Assembly: GCA_905198295.1 (NCBI GenBank)
Contig: CAJKBW010000102.1
Span: forward strand, 1-9,550
Reading direction: 5' to 3'
DNA length: 9,550 bases
Source: an uncultured Oscillospiraceae bacterium
GTDB taxonomy: Bacteria; Bacillota; Clostridia; Oscillospirales; Acutalibacteraceae
A program made the position numbers and the translations under genes. The notes beneath the pieces are model-generated. The model searched no databases. It saw only the letters and a program-made list of their open reading frames with translations, and was not told the origin of the DNA. Below are positions 6,006 through 9,550 of the stretch, in pieces (positions within the stretch are counted from its first letter, which is position 1; each line of letters opens with the position of its first letter).

Positions 6006-7976
6006 TTATCCCTCCTTGACAGCCGAACTCTGCCTGCGCGGAGCGGCTGTCTTATTTACCTTATTTGCAGCTGCGGTTTTGCGCAGCCTTTTGGGCGCAC
6101 CTGCAGCCTTTTTCAGCTTCAGATAGATCACCGACAGCGGCGGCAGCGTCAGCGAGAGGGACTGCGCGAAACCGTGCATGGGAACATCCTCGCTCGCCCG
6201 GGTGCCATTGAGTACGCCGGTGCCGCCGAATTCAGCGGCGTCAGAGGTAAATACCTCGCTGTATGTGCCGGCGGCCGGTACGCCGATGCGGTACATTTCC
6301 CGCTGTACCGGCGTAAAGTTGCATACGGCAATCAGCTCTTTGCCCTTGCGGTCGATCCGTCGGAAGACGATAACGCTCTGTGAATAATCGTCGTGAGCGA
6401 TCCAGGAAAAGCCGTTCCAGGAAAAGTCGTCGTCCCACAGCGGCGGATTGTCCCGATAAAAATGGTTGAGTGACGCCGTGAAATGCTGCAACATCCGGTG
6501 GGACTCATATTCCAGCAGCAGCCAGTCCAGTCCGCTTTCAAAGTCCCATTCCTTGAATTGCCCGAATTCGCAGCCCATGAACAGCAGCTTTTTGCCCGGA
6601 TGTGCCATCATATAGGCGAGAAACAGCCGAACTTCGGCGAACTTTTCTTCATAGCTGCCAGGCATTTTGTTGATCAGCGAGCCTTTGCCGTGCACGACTT
6701 CGTCGTGCGAAATCGGCAGGATGAAGTTTTCCGAGAAGGCGTAGAAAAACGAGAAAGTCAGCGTGTCGTGGTTGTCCTTGCGGAAATAGGGATCGAGCGC
6801 CATATAACGCAGCATGTCGTTCATCCAGCCCATGTTCCACTTGTAGTTAAACCCCAGTCCGCCGTCACTGGTCGGGCGGGAGACCATCGGCCAGGCGGTG
6901 GATTCCTCGGCGATCATCAGGGTGTTGGGATGCGCGGCAAATACCCGCTCATTGAGGCGCTGCAGGAACTCCACCGCCTCGAGGTTCTCATGCCCGCCGT
7001 TTTGATTTGGCACCCACTCGCCGTCCCTGCGGTTGTAATCGAGATACAGCATTGACGCGACGGCATCCACACGTATGCCATCGATATGGAATTGCTCAAT
7101 CCAGTACAGGACATTGCTGATCAAAAATTCCCGCACCTGAGGACGGCCGTAATCGAAAACGCAGGTGCCCCATTCATAGTGCTCACCCTTGCGCGGGTCG
7201 GCATATTCGTAGCAGGGCGTGCCGTCGAAACGGTAAAGTCCGCATTCGTCCTTGGGGAAATGCGCCGGCACCCAGTCGATGATAACGCCGATTCCGGCCT
7301 GATGACAGCGGTCCACAAAGGTCATGAAATCCTTTGGGGTGCCAAAACGGGAGGTGGGCGCATAATATCCGGTAACCTGATAGCCCCAGGAGCCGTCGAA
7401 CGGATGCTCCATAACCGGCAGCAGTTCGATGTGTGTATAGCCCATCTCCTGAATATAGGGAATCAGCTCGTCAGCCAGCTTGGTGTAGGAAAACACACTG
7501 CCATCCGGATATTGCCGCCAGGAGGCGATGTGCAGCTCATAAATATTGATTGGACAGTGGTAAACCGCGTTTTTTTCTTTCTGCCGCAGCCACTCTTCAT
7601 CCTGCCACAGGTAACCTTCCAGCCGGTAAACCTTGGAGGCATTGGAGGGGCGGGTTTCAAAATGACTGGCGAAAGGATCGGCCTTCATGCGGGTCACGCC
7701 GTCGGCACCGGTTACACAATACTTATAGGCGGAAAACTCGGTTATACCGCCGTATTCACAGCTCCAGACGCCGTCCTTCTCATTCTTTGTCATTGGGGAA
7801 GCGGTCGGATCCCACGCATTAAAATCGCCCACAAGGGAAACCGCCGCTGCATGCGGAGCCCATACACGAAAACAGTAGCTATCCTCATTGATGGCATGGC
7901 AGCCCAGGTATTGATAAAGGCATCCGCTTTGGCCGTCATCACCGATTGTATGCAGGCGGGTTTGTTCCATCATCAT
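6006..7976 (-). CDS. glgB: 1,4-alpha-glucan branching enzyme, GH13 with CBM48
   Basis: It cleaves alpha-1,4-glucan and re-attaches the fragment through alpha-1,6 bonds to branch glycogen. From ATG 7976 the product is 656 aa. A CBM48 domain (FRVWAPHAAAVSLVGDFNAWD, 36-56) precedes the (beta/alpha)8 domain. The catalytic regions are DWVPAHFP (234-241), GIRVDAVASMLY (300-311, nucleophile Asp304), AEEST (356-360, acid/base Glu357) and SHDEVVHGK (423-431, Asp425). The C-terminal beta domain ends at LPPLSVIYLKLKK (611-623), after which an unusual basic Ala/Lys/Arg tail continues to residue 656. Three ATGs run in tandem at 7976, 7973 and 7970; the first is best placed, eight bases after GGAGG. A TTG seven codons upstream is rejected because it lies before that site. 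It is the first gene of the operon. Identification is secure. Confidence 0.97.
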   Translation of the reverse strand: MMMEQTRLHTIGDDGQSGCLYQYLGCHAINEDSYCFRVWAPHAAAVSLVGDFNAWDPTASPMTKNEKDGVWSCEYGGITEFSAYKYCVTGADGVTRMKADPFASHFETRPSNASKVYRLEGYLWQDEEWLRQKEKNAVYHCPINIYELHIASWRQYPDGSVFSYTKLADELIPYIQEMGYTHIELLPVMEHPFDGSWGYQVTGYYAPTSRFGTPKDFMTFVDRCHQAGIGVIIDWVPAHFPKDECGLYRFDGTPCYEYADPRKGEHYEWGTCVFDYGRPQVREFLISNVLYWIEQFHIDGIRVDAVASMLYLDYNRRDGEWVPNQNGGHENLEAVEFLQRLNERVFAAHPNTLMIAEESTAWPMVSRPTSDGGLGFNYKWNMGWMNDMLRYMALDPYFRKDNHDTLTFSFFYAFSENFILPISHDEVVHGKGSLINKMPGSYEEKFAEVRLFLAYMMAHPGKKLLFMGCEFGQFKEWDFESGLDWLLLEYESHRMLQHFTASLNHFYRDNPPLWDDDFSWNGFSWIAHDDYSQSVIVFRRIDRKGKELIAVCNFTPVQREMYRIGVPAAGTYSEVFTSDAAEFGGTGVLNGTRASEDVPMHGFAQSLSLTLPPLSVIYLKLKKAAGAPKRLRKTAAANKVNKTAAPRRQSSAVKEG

Positions 7977-8014
7977 GCGCCTTCCCTCCGAATTCAAAAC
8001 ATATGCTTGTCCTT

Positions 8015-8043
8015 ATTTTACCAACTTAGTGGGGCAAATGCAA
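8015..8043 (-). promoter_or_regulatory. promoter of the glgBCDA operon
   Basis: On the - strand TAAAAT (8020-8015, five of six consensus positions) follows TTGCAT (8043-8038) with a 17-base spacer. The predicted start of transcription is near 8008, about 30 bases ahead of the glgB ATG. The -35 is weak, so an activator or a second, more distant promoter in the long intergenic region is possible. Confidence 0.6.
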
Positions 8044-8160
8044 GGGGATTTTGTGAAATAATCGTAAATCAATACTGCGGCGGATAGAGTTTGCTGGTTA
8101 TATTGCACTATGCGGAGCGGGGGATACTGGTTAATGTAGCAAACCGCTTCTTCCGAAAGA

Positions 8161-8169
8161 TTAGTATAC
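8161..8169. repeat. TTAGTATAC site, copy 1
   Basis: TTAGTATAC occurs here and again at 8222-8230, and a related form with two extra bases (TTAGTGTATAC) lies at 8370-8380. All contain the palindrome GTATAC. They could be regulator sites or -10-like elements for leftward transcription (TATACT on the - strand), but no good -35 accompanies them. Confidence 0.35.
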
Positions 8170-8221
8170 GACAATGGAACGGGAAAATCGCGTCGAATCC
8201 GAGAGATGGACATACTGTTTT

Positions 8222-8230
8222 TTAGTATAC
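8222..8230. repeat. TTAGTATAC site, copy 2
   Basis: This is the second exact copy of the nine-base word, here embedded in the eight-base palindrome AGTATACT (8224-8231). It and the related 8370-8380 form are both followed by CAGGGAAAT a short distance downstream (8244-8252 and 8380-8388), so the similarity extends beyond the core. Confidence 0.35.
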
Positions 8231-8285
8231 TATATGCGCAGGGCAGGGAAATATCATCAAAAGATCAAATATTGATAAACACCGC

Positions 8286-8310
8286 GTATGGCAAGCTATA
8301 CCTTTTCGGA
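8286..8310. repeat. left arm of a 25-bp inverted repeat
   Basis: The sequence reads GTATGG, six variable bases, then ATACCTTTTCGGA. Its inverted partner is at 8416-8440. The 13 inner bases (8298-8310) match perfectly and the outer GTATGG also matches, giving 19 of 25. The outer part is itself a dyad, GTAT-N8-ATAC (8286-8301). Pairing is seen directly; the purpose is inferred. Confidence 0.75.
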
Positions 8311-8402
8311 ACGAATAAATTGACGCCGTGTTGTCCGAAAATTCTCCAAACAAATTACTGGAATATTGTTTAGTGTATACAGGGAAATGTTAAATTTAGG
8401 AC

Positions 8403-8431
8403 TTGACAGTTGGCATCCGAAAAGGTATGCT
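8403..8431 (+). promoter_or_regulatory. promoter of the lipoprotein gene
   Basis: A perfect TTGACA (8403-8408) is followed after exactly 17 bases by TATGCT (8426-8431). Transcription should start near 8438, leaving a leader of about 118 bases. The -10 box is split: its TAT belongs to the inverted-repeat arm 8416-8428, while GCT lies outside it. The -35 lies inside the bracketed segment. Confidence 0.75.
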
Positions 8432-8440
8432 AATCCATAC
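8416..8440. repeat. right arm of the 25-bp inverted repeat
   Basis: TCCGAAAAGGTAT (8416-8428) is the exact reverse complement of 8298-8310. After six unmatched bases, CCATAC (8435-8440) is the reverse complement of 8286-8291. The outer part forms the dyad GTATG-N6-CATAC (8425-8440), which covers the -10 box and the predicted start site of the lipoprotein promoter. Protein binding here would be expected to affect that promoter. Confidence 0.75.
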
Positions 8441-8496
8441 AGCCCGTCGAATTTTGACGTAAAGAGGGCAATATTCGAGGCTGAATTATTTTCATG

Positions 8497-8527
8497 CCGG
8501 TAAGTAAAGCGGTGCAATAATTACCGG
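8497..8527 (+). promoter_or_regulatory. leader hairpin ahead of the lipoprotein gene
   Basis: CCGGTAA (8497-8503) can pair with TTACCGG (8521-8527) around a 17-base loop in the predicted 5' leader, ending about ten bases before the GAGGAGG ribosome binding site. It may affect mRNA stability or translation. No known riboswitch class is recognisable. Confidence 0.35.
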
Positions 8528-8555
8528 TAAACAGTTTGAGGAGGTTAAAAAGCTC

Positions 8556-9443
8556 ATGAAAAAACGATATTCTTTTGCCGCAGCGGTATTCGCCGCTGTA
8601 CTGGCCCTTTCGGTAACCGCCTGCAGTACGCAGACCGAAGGCGGAACGGGATCCGGCGATCCGTCATCAAAAGCATCCAGCACGCCGAACACTACTGCGG
8701 CACCGGCTCCCTATGAGGTGTACAAGCAGGCAATGGAAGCGACTGAGGCTCGTGAGTCCGGTAAAGACAGCATGAAAATGGAAATCAGTTATGATATGTC
8801 CGGCGTGGCGGTTACGGTGAAAGTGATGCAGGATCTCACTTATACAGGCAAAACGATGGACGACGAAATCCTGATGGATATGCAGATGGAATTTATGGGC
8901 CAGAACATGACCAACACGGTGTATTATAAAGATCAAAACGCTTATATGTCGGTCATGGGGCAGAAGGTGAAGAGTCCGATCGCCTCGCAGGAAGAATTAA
9001 ACGAGGCGCTCAGTCTCGAAGAAAGCGGTACAGATGACCTGGATCTGACGGAAGAGAATTTTAAGAAAGCTGCGCTTACAGACAACGGAGACGGCACGCA
9101 GACGCTGACGGCTGAGCTCAGTGATGAGATGGCAGCCAGCTTCTCGAAGGAACTGTTGGAATCGATGGAAATCGCCAGCGATTCCCTGAAAATCGAGAAC
9201 TTTTCTCTGGTGATGACGATTCGCGACAAGGCGCTGGCCAGCATAAAGATGGATATCAAAATAAATGCGGCGGTGGAAATGCCCGATATGAACGATCCCA
9301 CCAAAACAACCTCCACGCAGACAGAAATGGTCATTTCTGCAGAAATGACTTACAGCAAACCGGGAGAAACAGTGACCATTAATCCGCCGGCAGACCTTGA
9401 CAGCTACCTCTTTCTCGGCGGTGAAGCTGCCTGCCTTTATTAA
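8556..9443 (+). CDS. membrane-anchored lipoprotein, LolA/LppX-like (DUF6612-type)
   Basis: The 295-aa product starts with a lipoprotein signal peptide: KKR, a hydrophobic core, and lipobox VTAC with the acylated Cys23. It should be cleaved there and anchored to the outer face of the cell membrane. A low-complexity Ser/Thr/Gly/Pro/Ala linker (24-53) leads to an exported domain with alternating beta-strand patterns rich in Met (MQMEFMGQNM around 110-119, then VYYKDQNAYMSVMGQKVKSP). This pattern is typical of the DUF6612 lipoproteins of Bacillota, thought to have a LolA/LppX-like fold; that family match is from memory. The ligand and role are unknown, and no functional link to glycogen is shown. 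The start is secure, with GAGGAGG (8538-8544) 11 bases upstream of ATG. It is monocistronic: its own promoter lies upstream and a strong terminator follows immediately. Confidence 0.85.
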   Translation: MKKRYSFAAAVFAAVLALSVTACSTQTEGGTGSGDPSSKASSTPNTTAAPAPYEVYKQAMEATEARESGKDSMKMEISYDMSGVAVTVKVMQDLTYTGKTMDDEILMDMQMEFMGQNMTNTVYYKDQNAYMSVMGQKVKSPIASQEELNEALSLEESGTDDLDLTEENFKKAALTDNGDGTQTLTAELSDEMAASFSKELLESMEIASDSLKIENFSLVMTIRDKALASIKMDIKINAAVEMPDMNDPTKTTSTQTEMVISAEMTYSKPGETVTINPPADLDSYLFLGGEAACLY

Positions 9444-9475
9444 AAAGAGCCCGACAATTGTCGGGCTCTTTTTTT
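9442..9475 (+). terminator. strong intrinsic terminator of the lipoprotein gene
   Basis: GAGCCCGAC (9447-9455) pairs perfectly with GTCGGGCTC (9460-9468) around an AATT loop, with a preceding A-run and a following seven-T run (9469-9475). It begins within the TAA stop codon. The A-run and T-run also make it usable from the other strand. Confidence 0.92.
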
Positions 9476-9496
9476 GTGACATATTTTGGAAACGGA

Positions 9497-9525
9497 TTGC
9501 ACAACCCCTCCGGGAAGTGTATAAT
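9497..9525 (+). promoter_or_regulatory. promoter for a gene beyond the right edge
   Basis: TTGCAC (9497-9502) and a perfect TATAAT (9520-9525) are separated by 17 bases. Transcription would start near 9532, within or just before the palindrome at 9535-9544. The gene it serves is outside the window. Confidence 0.7.
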
Positions 9526-9534
9526 TCCAACATC

Positions 9535-9544
9535 CTAACGTTAG
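9535..9544. promoter_or_regulatory. palindromic operator candidate CTAACGTTAG
   Basis: A perfect 10-bp palindrome lies at the predicted transcription start of the edge promoter. This position is typical for repressor operators, and palindromes of this kind often precede self-regulated TetR-family genes in Clostridia. The regulator itself is not in the window, so the identity is a guess. Confidence 0.5.
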
Positions 9545-9550
9545 ATAAAC

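Larger units (their letters stand above)
7977..8555. other. 579-base divergent intergenic region, no supported gene
   Basis: This region separates glgB (-) from the lipoprotein gene (+). It is visibly richer in A+T than the flanking genes. It holds the two outward promoters, a bracketed inverted repeat (8286-8310 and 8416-8440), two TTAGTATAC copies, and several CCGAAA words (8153, 8335, 8417, and inverted at 8304-8309). Two short open frames on the - strand (8013-8213 and 8296-8517) have no ribosome binding site, and the second lacks an ATG, so I do not call them genes. The length and repeat content suggest control by more than a core promoter. Confidence 0.55.

Noticed and set aside
4968..6383. 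Long + strand open frame opposite glgC and glgB
   Set aside because: It is an antisense shadow of two certain genes, and its translation resembles no protein I know.
7086..8087. Long + strand open frame opposite the 5' half of glgB
   Set aside because: It is an antisense shadow that ends by chance in the intergenic region and lacks a start signal.
8013..8213. 66-codon frame on the - strand upstream of glgB
   Set aside because: There is no ribosome binding site before its ATG, and it overlaps the predicted glgB promoter.
8286..8440. Miniature transposable element (MITE) bounded by the inverted repeats
   Set aside because: No target-site duplication is visible outside the arms, and the arms overlap a working-looking promoter, so promoter inversion or regulator sites explain it better.
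8296..8517. 73-codon frame on the - strand in the intergenic region
   Set aside because: It would need a TTG start with no ribosome binding site, and it crosses the inverted repeat and the opposite-strand promoter.
8438..8555. Riboswitch in the lipoprotein leader
   Set aside because: Only a single 7-bp hairpin is seen, with no conserved core of a known class and no competing terminator.

Overview
The window looks like a piece of chromosome from a moderately GC-rich Bacillota of class Clostridia, probably a relative of the Oscillospiraceae/Ruminococcaceae. The evidence is a glycogen operon carrying the GlgC paralog GlgD, which is essentially a Bacillota trait, plus strong GGAGG-type ribosome binding sites, many small multi-spanning membrane proteins, and an N-terminally acylated lipoprotein. 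No transposase, phage gene, tRNA, rRNA or CRISPR array is visible. The taxonomic call is inferred from gene style, not from a marker gene.

Layout. Positions 81-1123 (+) hold two overlapping genes for small membrane proteins of unknown function (123 and 224 aa). They end at a region with two hairpins, one of which (1252-1294) can terminate from both sides. Positions 1309-2049 (-) hold a six-helix membrane protein of unknown function with its own promoter. Positions 2164-7976 (-) are the glycogen operon, transcribed glgB, glgC, glgD, glgA from a promoter at 8015-8043 to a hairpin at 2119-2156. Positions 7977-8555 are an unusually long, AT-richer, repeat-containing divergent intergenic region. 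Positions 8556-9443 (+) encode a lipoprotein with a LolA/LppX-like (DUF6612-type) look and a textbook terminator. The last 75 bases hold a consensus-like promoter followed by a 10-bp palindrome, serving a gene beyond the right edge.

How the genes work together. GlgC makes ADP-glucose from glucose-1-phosphate and ATP. GlgD is a catalytically degenerate paralog expected to assemble with GlgC. GlgA polymerises ADP-glucose into alpha-1,4-glucan, and GlgB adds alpha-1,6 branches. The degradative genes (glgP, debranching enzyme, amylomaltase) are not in the window, so this is the synthetic half of the pathway.

The most unusual feature is in the glgB/lipoprotein intergenic region. A 13-bp perfect inverted repeat, extendable to 19 matches over 25 bp, brackets about 105 bp, and the right arm overlaps the -10 box of the lipoprotein promoter. 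This could be an invertible promoter or a pair of regulator sites. Other points worth a look are a basic Ala/Lys/Arg tail on GlgB, a GlgA lacking the usual lysine of the KTGGL motif, an internal duplication in the 123-aa membrane protein, and short repeated TTAGTATAC sites. The rest of the window is ordinary for the group.
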